Shown in pieces: positions 27,685-41,903 of a stretch of 64,000 nt of DNA (position 1 is the stretch's first letter; every line of letters starts with the position of its first letter). The notes under the pieces are model-generated. The model worked only from the letters and a program-made list of their open reading frames with translations. It had not been told where the DNA came from and did not search any database. Location of the stretch: the NCBI GenBank assembly GCA_023213395.1, contig CM041465.1, positions 102,989,741 to 103,053,740 on the forward strand. The letters are read 5' to 3'. The translations under genes and the position numbers were made by a program. Origin of the DNA: Cycas panzhihuaensis. Lineage: Eukaryota; Cycadophyta.

Positions 27685-29232
27685 ATGATTGGAAGTGAAG
27701 AGCTCCTCACCAATATCAAGGAAGGCAAAGGTCAATCAGTGACGTTTTGGAATAATCAATCTCTTAAAATTTCTAGAGTAGGCACAATAACTCCATTTTC
27801 TTCTTCATCAAATCCTTCCTCCACATTTCCCGATAGCAATGCCTATTTAATACCTTCAATGGATAAAAGTTTACTATCTGTTAGCAAGTTAGACAAGCAA
27901 CAGATGAGTGTATTATTCCAAAACGGGAAATGTATAAATAGTGACAAAGAAGACCAAGTAGTAGCTATTGGCTATGAGGATCAAAGCCTCTACAAGTTGG
28001 ATGCAAATAATATAACACTTGATTATGCTTACTCTGGTTCCATTGTCACTCCTTACTTGTCCAAGATGCAACATTGGCATCAACGTCTAGGCCATTTGAG
28101 CTTAGACAATTTGAGGCAGATGATCAACAAGAACATGGTACATGGGCTTCCAAAGATCTATAGAACAAAATGTCTTTATGAAGCGTGCATTATGGGAACT
28201 CAACATCGGTTGCCTTTCCCTAAAGGCAAAGCATGGTATGCATTATATCCTCTGCAGCTAGTACATTCAGATTTATGTGGACCTATGTCCACATCATCTT
28301 TTGGAGGAGCTTTGTATTACATCTCCTTCATTGGTGACTTTTCTCATAAAGTTTGGATCTATTTCATCAAACACAAATCTGAAGCATTTTCCAAGTTTAA
28401 AGAATTCAAGCTTGAAGTGGAAAATGAGTCTGGCCATTCAATCAAAACATTCAGGATAGACAATGGAGGTGAATTTACATCAAATGAATTCACTCAATAC
28501 TGCAAGGATAATGGCATTCAGAGACAACTGACGATACCTCACACTCCTCAACAAAATGGAGTCTCTGAATGGATGAACAGAACTTTGGCTAATAAAGCCA
28601 AAGCTATGATGCATGCACAAGGACTCACTCGAGTTTACTGGGCAGAAGCATTTCACACAGCTGCCTATGTGGCCAATCGCAGTCCTACTACAACAGTCAC
28701 CAACATGACACCTGAGGAGGCATGGTCTGGTAAAAAGCCTACTATCAGCCATTTGAGGACTTTTGGGTGCACTGCTTATATGCACATTCCTGATCAGCAA
28801 AGAAAGAAATTAGACAAGCATAGTCTAAGATGCATCTTTGTAGGTTATGCCATTCATAATAAAGCCTACAAGTTGTATGCTATTATAGAGAAGAAAATGC
28901 ATCTCTCAAGAGATGTCATCTTTGCTGAAGAAGATCACAAGGAGGTGCAAACAACATCCATGCAACCTCCCGTTGACAAAGGCAAGAAGATTATTGAGGC
29001 CTTCCTTCCCTCTCAATCCTCTACACGATGTTCATCATTTGCACCAGCTGGACCATCTACTTTAACTGAATTTGCTCCACTTAATCCAAGCACATCTTTT
29101 ATTGACCAACCACTTACACTAGAAGATCTTGAGGTTCAAGTAACTTTAATTCAAAAGTTACCCAAATGGTACATACAAAGAGTTCAGGACAGTCACATCA
29201 TTAAAGGAAAACGTCCATCTAAATATCGGTAG
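27685..29232 (+). pseudogene. Copia-2 protease remnant and integrase
   Basis: 515 residues uninterrupted. The protease motif just upstream (about 27665) is NFGAS where DSGAS is expected, so the catalytic Asp is gone. Integrase has HQRLGHLS and an upstream zinc region, catalytic Asp in HSDLCGP, Asp in RIDNGGEF and Glu in GVSEWMN, so the DDE triad is kept. The C-terminal part has AYVANRSPT, FGCTAYMHIP and SRDVIFAEE. It ends at a stop where pol should continue into RT in the same frame. Confidence 0.94.
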
Positions 29233-30785
29233 TAAACCAATTATGCACTTATGGATGAAGTGCTTTGTGTTGATGAGTCTTCCACTTTTGAGGAGGCTTC
29301 TAAAAATGAAAATTGGAAGGCTGCCATGGATGAAGAAATCCATTTTATTAAAAAGAATGGTACTTGGAATTTGGTTGAATTGCCTAAACATAAACAGGAA
29401 ATCAGTTGCAAATGGGTCTACAAGACCAAATTCCATTCTGATGGTTCACTTAAAAGGCAGAAAGCAGGCCTTGTCGCAAAAGGATTTAAACAAAAAGAAG
29501 GCATAGATTATGAAGAAACTTTTGCACCAGTGGCGAACATGAATACCATCAGACTTCTCTTGGCCTTAGCTGCTCAATACAAATGGCCTATTTACCAGAT
29601 GGATGTGAAGAGCGCCTTTCTTAATGGTGATCTTCAGGAGGAGGTATATTTGGAGCAACCTCCCAGTTATAAAGTACGAGGCAAGGAGCATTTTGTATAT
29701 CGACTAAAAAAGGTGTTATATGGCTTGAAGTAAGCTCCAAGGGCATGGTACTCGAAGATCGATGACTACTTCTTGAGACATGGGTTTCATCGATCTACTT
29801 CAGATCCTAATCTGTATATAAAAAATGAAAAGAACCATGTCATTTTTTTTGCCTTGTGTGTAGATGACTTAGTGATCACTAGTAGTGACACTAAGATGAT
29901 TCACATTCTCCAAGATGACTTAAAGAGAAGTTTCAAGATGACAGATCTTAGACTTCTCCATTATTTTTTAGGCTTTGAGATATGACAACAGCCAGGCTAT
30001 ATCTTCATCTCCCAAGTGAAATATTCTTGGCACGTTTTGTAGTGGTTCAGGATGCACAATTGCAAAACAACGCCTACACCTATGGAGAATGGATCCAAGC
30101 TTACTCTCAATGAGGAAGCTGTATCGACAGATCCCATACTTTTCTGGCAGTTGATTGGGAGTTGCATTTATCTCACCAACACTCGACCAGACATTTCATT
30201 TGCTGTTGGGATTTGCTCACGTTACATATCTCAACCCAATCAAATATACTGGAATGCAGCCAAATGCATACTTAAGTACATCAAAGGCACATTATAGCAT
30301 GGCCTTGAGTATGCACATAATGAGAACTTCACTCTGGAAGGGTTCTCAGATTCTGATTGGGCAGGTTGCCAAGATAGCAGAAGATCAACCTCGGGATACT
30401 GTTTTTCCCTTGGTTCAGTAGTTGTTTCATGGAGTTGCAAGAAGCAACCCAATGTTACCTTGTCCTCTACCGAAGCAGAGTACAAAGCTGCAGTCAGCGC
30501 AGCTTATAAGGCTATTTGGCTATAACAGATTCTTGGGGAACTTGGACTTGAGCAGGGTCACCCCACCAGGATACATTACGACAATCAAAGTGTGCTCAAG
30601 TTAGCTAAGAATCAAGTCTTTCATGCACGGATAAAACACATCGAGGTTCACCATCACTTCATCAAAAAGCATATTCAGAATGGTAAGATCAACATGCAGT
30701 ACAGACCTACATAGGAGCAGACAGCAGACATCTTTACCAACCCTCTTGGTAGAGAAAAGTTTGTAAAATTCAGAGATGGTCTTAG
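29233..30785 (+). pseudogene. Copia-2 reverse transcriptase and RNase H
   Basis: Same frame as the integrase. RT: NGTWNLVELP, CKWVYKTKF, IYQMDVKSAFLNG, EQPPSYKV, YGLK-stop-APRAWY and CVDDLVI (first Tyr of YVDD is Cys). RNase H: TNTRPDISFAVG, SDSDWAGCQDSRRSTSGYC, LSSTEAEYKA, DNQSVLKLAKN and RIKHIEVHHHFI. Stops near 29730, 29983, 30040, 30295, 30522 and 30712. Several lie at expected Gln positions. Confidence 0.95.
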
Positions 30786-30802
30786 TGTCCGACTTAACAT
30801 TG

Positions 30803-30815
30803 TAAATGAAGGGGG
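30803..30815 (+). other. Copia-2 polypurine tract
   Basis: AAATGAAGGGGG immediately before the 3' LTR; it would prime plus-strand DNA. Confidence 0.85.
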
Positions 30816-31369
30816 TGTTAAACCTTATGTTTACATGTTAAGATATTGTACTTTAATTTTCATGTAATATGTGTACTTTTTACTTTAGGGGCGACTTATC
30901 ACTTAAGTGATAAAGTGCACACCCACATTCTTTCTAGTGACACAACATTGTCACTAAAGGGTCAAATGGACCCTCATGCATTTTTGCTCACATGAGAGCC
31001 CAAAAGGACACATGTCCAACATGCAAGGCATGTATCTTGGATGTTTGACACTTGTCAAACATCTAAGGCCTTAGGTCTCTCATTTCACTCTATATAATGA
31101 GACCTCTTCTCATTGTCTCATAAGAGAGTTGGAGTCAGATTGTTATCTTTGCCAGTTTGGTAATCAAACTGTTCATTCTTTGGAGGTTGGACCAATTCCA
31201 ACTCCACATATTCGGTATCATTTTCTCTTGCTCCTTCATTCATGTTTTATCTCTTTGATTTCTCTTTACCTTGAGATTATTATACTTGTTTGTATTTCTG
31301 CAACTAGAACTAGAGTGATCCTAGTTTCTAGATCTAGGGACTGTTGAGGCCATCTAGCCTCTTTTTACA
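30816..31369 (+). repeat. Copia-2 3' LTR
   Basis: Starts TGTTAAACC and ends TTTTTACA. Collinear with 23498-24050, including the 18-bp palindrome (about 30896-30913) and the TATATAA box near 31092. The LTR pair is highly similar by eye. Confidence 0.96.
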
Positions 31370-32634
31370 AACTAGAACCAAAATCTAAATAAAAGAACAT
31401 CGTACCTAAAAGCCTTGAGAAATGAAGAAGTTAAATTGTTTAATATAAATCCTATTATAAATAAGGACTCAATTAGAATTATCATCCCCAAGAGATTATC
31501 AGACTGTATGGAGAGACACTGGGAGAATTATTTAGTTGGGCGGTTCTTGGGCCTTAGACTAGGAGTAGACCTCATAAGGAAATGGGTTGGGTAGAGATGG
31601 AAATTGAAAAGGTCGGTAGAGATCATAACACTTCCAAAGGGGTTTATGCTTTTCAAATTTATATACTAAATAGACATGGTAAGTGTTTTATTAAAATTGC
31701 CTTGGATGATGGGGAGAAAAGGAGTCCTCATAAGGAAATGGCATCCAAACTTAGATCTGGCTGAGGGTTCTATAAAGTAACTCCCTCTTTGGGTTCAACT
31801 ACCATGTTTTCCATTACAAGCCTGGTACTTAGATGTTATGAAAGAGATAGCTAAGGTCATAGGCTCTCTTTTGGCAGTTAATTTGGCCACCAAGAAAAGG
31901 AGCAGGTTAGTGAACGATAGATTATGCACTCTAGCCATAATGGATAGGCCCATTCTTAATCAAGTGAAAATAGAGGGAGAAGGTTAGAGTAGAGACTAGA
32001 AATTAATATATGAACTTGAAAATATGAGATGCTTAACTTGTAAGTATCTAGGCTATCTCTCCCAAAATTGCCTTGGGAAACCAAAGAAAGTGTCTCAAGT
32101 GGTCCATGAGAAGGAGAAAAATATGGGTAGCGACAAGCAGCGTGGCCCTTTAAGAGTTTCTAAAGAGGTGAAGAGGGCTAAAGAAGACTTAATAGAAGCT
32201 GAATAAGAGCTAGACCTAGAGGAGGAATACACGCTTCTAGAAGAAGGGGAGGATGAAGGGAGGGAGGGTGTTAGGATGAGTACCCTCCTAGCATATAATC
32301 AGACCCAATTAAGTGATATCGAGCCCATCGATTTGGATAAAGGGATCCTAATAGGGGAGAAGGGTGCTTCCCAAATTAAAGAGTCAACTCCCCCAAAAAG
32401 ATAAAAAGAGAAGGGGAGAACTGAGAAGGTTTGGAAAATTAGAGGAAAAGGGATCCAAGAGGATTATAAGGATCTAGAACATGTCAAAGGACCAGATTTT
32501 GGAAGTAAAAAGAGGCCTAGGAGTCTCTCTCTAAAGATGTTACAAGAGAGGGAGGCAGCCTTATAGATAGACCAAAGTAGTCAACATACTCTAAGGGATG
32601 GAGGAGGGTACGGTCCCAAATTAAGAAGTAAAAT
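31370..32634 (+). pseudogene. LINE-2 ORF1 main part
   Basis: Continues the frame begun at 23436. DUF4283-like motifs are CMERHWENYLVGRFLGL, ITLPKGFMLFKF, LPLWVQLPCFPL and VIGSLLAVN, collinear with LINE-1 ORF1. The zinc knuckle near 32030-32075 is CLTCKYLGYLSQNC, with Tyr replacing the His ligand. The tail is acidic and Lys-rich. Several in-frame stops. It should bind LINE RNA. Confidence 0.87.
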
Positions 32635-33850
32635 ATGAAGAGGTCGGAGGGAGAAGGAGGCAGTATAAAAATAAAACTTGCCTCCTTGAATATTTGGGGT
32701 ATAAATGCCTCGTCAAAATATAGAATGGTTAGAGATCTTTAATCTCACTTTGATCTAGATATCCTTTTACTTAAAGAAACTAAATTAGAAGCAGATAATA
32801 GAGATAAAATAAAGAACAAAGTGTGGAGGGGAGCAAAGATGATCGTAACAGATGGGCATAGGGGTTTAGGTGATTTGGCTATTATGTGGAATCCCAGTAG
32901 TTAGGAGGGAGAGGCATGTCTTTCTGAGGATCATTTTATATCCAACTCATTGACCTATAGAAAATCTAACCTCAAATGGCTAGTTTCGAATGTGTATGCC
33001 CCCTTAACTCTAGAGGGAAGGAAATGTTTGTAGGATAGGTTGTTAGATACCCACAAAGAATGGAGGGACCCTTGATTGATAACTGGAGATTTTAATATGA
33101 ACTTGGTCCCTGAGGAAAAAAAAGGTGGTTAGGGGGCTAGACAAGAAGCATGGCAGACATGGGGGAATTCATGCAGAAGGAGGACATGATAGACGTCTCC
33201 CTTAGAGGCCCAAAGTTTACTTGGTCCAATAGAAGGCTGGGAGCTCACCATATCTAGGTTAGACTTGATAGAGTTTTACTAAATTACACTTGGGCTAGCC
33301 ATCACAACAATATTACCCTGGAAGCCTTACCAAAGTCAGTCTTAGACCACTCCCCTTTTGTGCTGGGGTTTAAAGATAATAAGAGATATATGGGAGCCTC
33401 CTTTCATTTCAAGTTGATATGGACAAAATAACCAAGCCTCCATGAATTGCTTAAAGATTGGTGGAAGATCCCTATAGAAGGTTGTGCGATGCTTAGGTTT
33501 TAAAAAAAATTGAATTAAGTAAAGTGTCAGGTTAAAGATTAGAGTAAGAGCTCCCATGGGAATATTTTTGAAGCAAAGAACCAGATCATGGGGGAGCTTA
33601 AGATATTAGAGATGAAAATTCAAGAGGAAGGAAGGTCTCAATCCTTAGATTAGAGAGAGAAAAGCCTCCTCATAAATCTAGAAGGAATCCTGCTAAAGGA
33701 GTAAATGCATTAGAGGCAAAAGTCTATGGCCTTGTGGTTAGCAAAGGGGGACAGAAATATGAAATTTTTCTACATGACTACCTTAAAACATAGAACTTGT
33801 AACTAAATTAAGGTTTTAGTCAATAAGGATGGTGAGGAAATCTAAGAATA
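32635..33850 (+). pseudogene. LINE-2 ORF2 start and endonuclease
   Basis: ATG at 32635, then LNIWGINASS, LLLKETKLE (Glu kept), IMWNPSS-stop, NVYAPLT, ITGDFNMNL, SLRGPKFTWSN and LDHSPF, giving the order of the AP-like endonuclease. The catalytic SDH is LDH here. The frame slips near 33140 and back near 33840. Stops such as those near 32902, 33031 and 33073 replace expected Trp. Confidence 0.9.
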
Positions 33851-34950
33851 GAGCTATTAAGGAAGTGGCAGTAGATTACTTTAGGGATTTATTTAACGAA
33901 CCTAGGTGTCTGGATGTTGGGGCTAGGAGAAAGTTATTAGATTTAATCCCCAAGAATGTTGGGGAAGAAATGAATAGAGACCTAGAAGCTCCCTTCTTAA
34001 TGGAACAGGTTAGAAGTGCTATGTTTAGTATGAAGAAGGAGAAAGCTCTAACCCCTGATAACTTCCCTCTTGGTTTCTTCTAGGAATATTCAGACATTAT
34101 CAAGGAAGATCTCTTAGAGTCTGTTAAGGAATTCTATGAGAATGGTAAGATTCATAGGGAATGGTAGGCCACTTTCTTGGTTCTAATCTCAAAGAAAGAA
34201 AATGTGAAAAGGATGGAGGATTTCAGACCTAATAGTTTGTGTAATGTGAAGTATAAAATTTTGGCCAAGATTTTAACCAACAAGCTAAAGAGAATCCTCC
34301 CTTTGATCATATCGCCTAGTTAGGTTGATTTCATTAAGGGTAGGTAGATATTGGATGGAATAATTATGGTTCATGAAATTGTCCATTCGACATTTTAGAG
34401 GAAGGAGCCAGGAATGATAGTAAAGATCAACCTCTCTAAGGCTTATGACAAGGTTTTTTGGGAATGCCTAATGGAAAGCATCAGAGCTTTCAGCTTTGGA
34501 GATTGATGGGGGAATTAGATAAATAGTTGTATTTCAAAGTTAAAGTTCTATGTGATTGTAAATGGTACTTCATCAGCTTTCTTCCTAGGTTTTAAAGGTC
34601 TGTGGCAGGGGGATCACCTAGCCTTGTACCTTTTCATCATTATGGCTAAATTAATGGGTAGGATTATGGAGGAGGCTAGGAGGACAGGGAAGATTGTGGG
34701 CCTAAATACTACTTCGAGTGTGGATAATGTCATTCACTATCAATTTGTAGATGACAACATTCTCATGGGTAGGGTAGTTATTAAGGAAGCTAGGGCTATA
34801 AAGGTAGAGCTTAAAAGGTTCGATGCGACAATGAATAAGAAGGTAAATCTAAACAAGAGTAATATATTCTTTCTAAATACTATGGAGAGAACTCAGAGAA
34901 CTATTAGTAGGATTGTAGAAATGCCTACCTAAAAACTCCCTACTCTATAC
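33829..34950 (+). pseudogene. LINE-2 ORF2 reverse transcriptase
   Basis: Frame 33829-34083 has RDLFNEP and KALTPDNFPLGFF; past several stops come LISKKENVKRMEDF, NLSKAYDKVFW, then frame 34552-34932 with GLWQGDHLALYLF and HYQFVDDNILMG holding the Asp pair. All in one frame; stops near 34081, 34165, 34321, 34345, 34396, 34507 and 34516 lie mainly at expected Gln or Trp. Confidence 0.92.
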
Positions 34951-35588
34951 CTTGGTATACCTCTTTTTGTTGGTATAATGGAGAAGGATCTATGGAACCC
35001 AATTATTAATCAAGTTAAAAGAAAGCAGGCAGGCTAGAAGGGGGCTTTATTAAGCTAAGCAGAAAAACTTCAATTACTGGTAGTTTCCCTTGAGAATATC
35101 CCAACCTATATGATGTCATTGTTCAGATGTCATATGAAGGTTATTAATGTTCTAGAATCTATTTAGAAAAGGTTCTTGTGGTCGTGGGTAGAGGAAAGGG
35201 ATAAAATTCATTTAGTATCCTGGGAAAAAGTTTGCCTCCCTAAATGGGCGGGTGGGTTGAATTTTAAAGATATAGCTTGCTTCAATAGGGCCTTGGTGGC
35301 TAAGATGGTTTGGAGATTATCCAAGGAGGACAGGAGGTCATGGTGTAAAATTGTAGCCCAAAAATAACTTAGGGACAAACAATACCTGAAGGATAACATC
35401 TTGGGCAAGTTAAGATATGGGATCTGGAGAAGTTTAACTTATGTGAGGAAGATGCTTATGTTGGGAGCTCAGTGGAGCCTAGGGGATGGTGAATCGATAA
35501 ATTTCTAGGAGGATGTTTAGTGTGGATAGCCCCAATGGAACAAGAGACCTATTTTTGGCCCTTTACAGTATACCTTTGAGAGGCTATA
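34951..35588 (+). pseudogene. LINE-2 ORF2 region after RT, up to the nested insertion
   Basis: Includes frame 35176-35367 ([19 protein letters not shown], then [11 protein letters not shown]) and QWSLGDGESINF with stops at the following Trp codons. The frame is cut at 35588 by the nested LTR element and resumes at 39688. Confidence 0.9.
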
Positions 35589-35833
35589 TGTCACGGACCT
35601 ACTCCGTAACTTGAGGAGGAGACCAAATATTAAATGCACGAGAGAACTTTGAAAGAGATTTATAGTCAAATGACTATATAATTGATTAATAAAAATAAGT
35701 GATGATCTTCAATATACTAGAGGCCTCATTTATAGGTGCATGATAGGCCTTTTCAATTATAAGTTACAACTCTTGGAGATGCCCTTTCACTTTAATTAAC
35801 AATTACTTAATCCCTTTAAGGAGGTCTGTAACA
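35589..35833 (-). repeat. 3' LTR of the gag-protease-only element
   Basis: 245 bp, collinear with 39438-39682 at equal length. TG and CA ends. On the minus strand it follows the polypurine tract at about 35834-35848. Confidence 0.95.
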
Positions 35834-35848
35834 ATTCCTCCCTCTTAA
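35834..35848 (-). other. Polypurine tract of the gag-protease-only element
   Basis: The minus strand reads AAGAGGGAGGAAT immediately upstream of the 3' LTR. Confidence 0.8.
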
Positions 35849-36118
35849 GATGTTTCACCTACGAAACATAGTTGAATGATTGCAATCCCTTAAATGTATG
35901 TTGTCCTTCATTACAGTAGAGTCCATTAGACGATTAGACAAATGTTGCAGGTATTTATTGGAAGATTCTTTTAGTTGGAATTCTCGGCAGTGTTTTTGGA
36001 GTGCTTGTGGTTGCTTTTTGACTTCTTCACCCTAATTCTCGCGTGATATAACTTTAGTTTTATTTGATATTTTTCTTGATAATGTGATGGTTCTTCCTTC
36101 TTTCTTAAATCACATTAA

Positions 36119-36425
36119 CTATTCATCCATATTCATTTTGAAGGTTCCAAGTGTACTAAGACATTGGTTGCCCAATACAATATCTACACCTTCAACATCA
36201 ATGACGTAGAAATCTTCTATAATGCTGACGTCATTTATCATGATGTTAAGGTTCTTTATTATACCTTGGCTAGAGATTACCTGTCTTCCTCCAACAGTGA
36301 CCTGGAAATGAGGAGTCCTTAATGGAAATAACCTCAGTTGTTGTGCATAGTTTCGATCAATAAAATTATGTGTGCTACCTGAATCTATCAAGATTGTTAC
36401 AACTTGATTTTTGATAGATCCTTGT
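36119..36425 (-). pseudogene. Gypsy-type aspartic protease
   Basis: The open frame 36391-36119 begins MIDSGSTHNFI with the catalytic Asp-Ser-Gly and has VDIVLGNQCLSTLG, matching the VLGMDWL/VLGIQWL region of Ty3/Gypsy proteases. It would mature the gag proteins. The upstream part lies in the same stretch as gag. The motif is intact, unlike in the other elements here. Confidence 0.88.
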
Positions 36426-37860
36426 AATTTTAGGGTATTTGATTAATTAAAACTACTCATAAATGATAGTGACATTTGCAGATGGTCATCCTCAAGATTA
36501 TTGTGGCTTTCTTGATGTTCTGCATGATAATAATTTCTTTGATTATTTTCATATTCTTGTTCTTCTTCATCAATATTGTCATATGGCAGTAATCGGATTG
36601 TATATAACTGGTTCTTTTGACATCTATGTCCAGGTTCCCACTTCTTCTCACATTTGAAGCATAGGTTTCTTTTTCTTAACTCTTCTTGCTCTGTTTTTAT
36701 TTTTTGAATGATTGGTTTAGCAGGTCGATTCAAGTTGACTGATACGTGTCTGTCTTGAGCACTTGGTAAAAGATCATATCGACTAGGTGGAGGAATATAG
36801 AGATCTGTGCCTGTTTTACGTAAGACATTGTGTTTATCTTCATGTATTTTGGCTAATTGTATTGCCTTGTTAAGGTCCTTTGGTTCTTGAATTTTAACAT
36901 CAGCTTGGATCTCTGTTATTAGACCATTTATATATAACTAGATAAGTTGATTAGTTAGAATATCTTCTAACACATAACTTAGCCTTGTGAATACTGCACT
37001 GTATTCTTCCACAAAACCAATTTGTTTTAATTTTCGTAACTCACAATAATAATCGCGATTAGATACGGTTTCAAATCACTCAATGAATAAACGCACAAAC
37101 TCTTTTTAGGTTGGTAGTTGATCTGGAAAAGAGGTTCGTTCGAGAAGCTGCCACCATTTGCATGCTATCCCATCCATATACAGGGTGGGTAATAGAACTT
37201 GTTCTACTGGATCAATCTCCATTAAGTGAAAATAGTTTTCTATTTGTTGGATCCACTCTCTCAGTTCATATGATTTTTGCTCTATACTAAAATGTTATAT
37301 AGTAATCTTTTCTAACTTTTTCTTTTTTTGTGTTTGAATACTTTGTAAACAGTTGAAGTATGCTTGAAAACCCATTATTTTCTGTTCTTCAGGGGTCAGA
37401 CTGTGATACTCATTAAGGTATTTTCTGATAGCTTTATTCTTAGTATTAATTGGAGTCACCTGAGGATTAGAATATTTTTTAATGGTATGATTTCTGATAT
37501 GAGACTGCTGACTTATTGCCTCATCCTCTGAATCTAAAACAATCATGTCTTCCTTCCTACTCGTTGCTATGATTGTTAATTTATCTAAGATCTAGTGTAA
37601 TGTATGATTTAAGAGAGCATTTGACGTCTGGACTACTTCATGGACTGCTTGAGTGATTGGTTCGATGATATCCTTTTGGATGGTATTGTTTGTCATATCT
37701 TCAGTATTTATTACTTTAATAACTGTATATGTGCGGTCCTACTGTCTGACTATCGTGTTTAGGGTGTCAAAGCAAATGTATGCTTCTCTTATTAACCTCT
37801 TTAACTCTTTTTATTGATGTATAAGTCTTATATACTGAATGAAACTTTGTAAAATAGAAC
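36426..37860 (-). pseudogene. Gypsy-type gag of the non-autonomous element
   Basis: On the minus strand, frame 37546-37295 is the N-terminal part; near 37200-37140 LLPTLYMDGIACKWWQ matches the retrotransposon gag core; frame 36733-36443 carries LCFKCEKKWEPGHRC, the Gypsy-type zinc knuckle (all three Cys and His kept), followed by an acidic linker. Several in-frame stops lie between 37130 and 36900. It would form the particle, presumably with RT supplied by another element. Confidence 0.85.
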
Positions 37861-39423
<1,563 letters not shown>

Positions 39424-39435
39424 GCTCTAATACCA
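39424..39435 (-). other. Primer-binding site, initiator-Met tRNA type
   Basis: The minus strand reads TGGTATTAGAGC two bases inside the LTR, one transition from TGGTATCAGAGC. Confidence 0.88.
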
Positions 39436-39437
39436 CT

Positions 39438-39682
39438 TGTTACAGACCTACTCCATAACTTGAGGAGGAGACCAAATATTTAATGCACCAGAGAACTTTG
39501 AAAGAGATTTATAGTCAAAAGACCATATAATTGATTGATAAAAATAAGTGATGCTCTTCAATACACTGGAGGCCTCATTTATAAGTGCATGATAGGCCTT
39601 TTTAATTATAAGTTATAACTCTTAGAGATGCCCTTTCATTTTAATTAATAATTACTTAATCCCTTTAAGGAGGTCTGTAATA
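39438..39682 (-). repeat. 5' LTR of the gag-protease-only element
   Basis: 245 bp, pair of 35589-35833. The end CA is changed to TA on the plus strand at 39681-39682. Confidence 0.95.
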
Positions 39683-39687
39683 TTATA

Positions 39688-40655
39688 TGCTAGAAAAGTC
39701 AAGAACTATTGGGAGATCCATGGGGTTTCAAATAACTGGAGATGCTTTGAGGATATTCCTCCCAAATGTGCTAAAATAAAGCAAATTGGTGCTCTTAGGA
39801 GCGATTTAGTTAAAGTCTATATTCCTAAATTTCCTAAGGAGGACTCCTTAGTTTAGCCTTTGTCCCTTTTTGGGGAGTATACGACGAAATCTAGTTATTT
39901 GTTCCTGATCTAAAAAAAAGGAATAACTAAAAACAAGATGTTAGGGGGAGTGTGGAAAATAGGGCTAATTCCTAAGGTAGTTATTTTTTGGTGGTTATGC
40001 CTAAAGAATAAAATCATAATAATGGATAATCTTAGAAAAAGAAGGTTCTCAATGGTGAATAGATATATCTTGTGCCATGAAGAGGAGTCCTTTGACTATA
40101 CCTTATTGCATTGCTCCTACTCCATGGAGGTGTGGAAGCTATTATGGAATACTTTTAGAGTAGAAGGGGTAATCCCAAGAACTGTGAAGGATTTAGCCCC
40201 CTCTTAGTTCTGCCCCTTTAGATGTAGATCTGTGAGGTTCTTGTGGCTAACATCACAACCTATGTTGATGTGGAACCTTTGGAAAGAGAGGAACATAAGA
40301 ATCTTCTAAGAGAAACATATGGATAAATCTAAGCTTTAAAGGACAATCTTTATACCACTGAGGAAATGAAGAACTTGGAAAAGTGATGTATCAAGAATCT
40401 TAATATATAATCAAGATTGAAAAGACAATGCAAATGGTGCCCGCCTCTAGAGAGCTGGGTTAAAGTTAATTTTGATAGCATAGCAAAAGATAACCCTAGT
40501 GAGGCCAGGGTGGAGGGGTTTACAGAAATACTGAAGGGAATGTGATATGAGCTTTTGCTGAATATTATGGGACTCACACCAATCACCAAGATGAGTTAAA
40601 ATTATATGTAAAGTCATGGATATGATATCCCTAGAGGGGCATGCAAGAGTAATTT
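39688..40655 (+). pseudogene. LINE-2 ORF2 end: zf-RVT and truncated RNase H
   Basis: The frame resumes with ARKVKNYW, collinear with LINE-1. The open segment 39938-40207 has IGLIPKVVIFWWLCLKN, MVNRYILCHEEES and LLHCSYSMEVW, the zf-RVT Cys/His pattern. RNase H starts near 40441 (WVKVNFD) after a frameshift and is lost at about 40655, where TA/TG repeat begins. Confidence 0.88.
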
Positions 40656-40676
40656 TGATATGTATATGTATATATA

Positions 40677-40707
<31 letters not shown>

Positions 40708-40770
40708 ATATATATATATGTATGTATGTGTATATATATATATATGTATGTATGTATGTATATATGTATG

Positions 40771-40829
<59 letters not shown>

Positions 40830-40836
40830 GTATGTG

Positions 40837-40871
<35 letters not shown>

Positions 40872-40968
40872 GTATATATATATATATATATATGTATGTA
40901 TATGTATGTATGTATGTATGTGTATATATATATATATATGTATGTATGTGTATATATATATATGTATG

Positions 40969-41013
<45 letters not shown>

Positions 41014-41070
41014 GTATGTATATATATATATATATATGTAGTATGTATATATATATATATATGTGTATAT
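40656..41070. repeat. (TA)n/(TG)n/(TATG)n microsatellite
   Basis: Alternating TG, TATG and TA blocks replacing the end of LINE-2. Open frames are repeat artefacts. Confidence 0.97.
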
Positions 41071-41132
41071 TATTGGGGTTAATGATCATCACCTCACTCT
41101 CATCAATTTACACGTATGGGTGCTCTCACACA
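41071..41132 (+). repeat. Fragment of the LTR-3 start, isolated between microsatellites
   Basis: TATTGGGGTTAATGATCATC and following bases match the first part of the LTR at 41904, with an internal deletion of about 30 bp (the CCCACCTTTCAATCATGAG part), and end in a CA repeat. Confidence 0.85.

Positions 41133-41903
<771 letters not shown>

Larger units (their letters stand above)
23498..31369 (+). mobile_element. Copia-2: LTR retrotransposon nested in LINE-2 ORF1
   Basis: A complete structure of about 7.9 kb: LTRs of 553 and 554 bp, a degenerate initiator-Met primer-binding site, a 2.5-kb leader, gag, protease, integrase, RT, RNase H and a polypurine tract. Flanks are AACCA (23493-23497) and AACTA (31370-31374), a target duplication with one transition. 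The pol frame is nearly open from 27685 to 30780 with a few stops. Confidence 0.96.
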
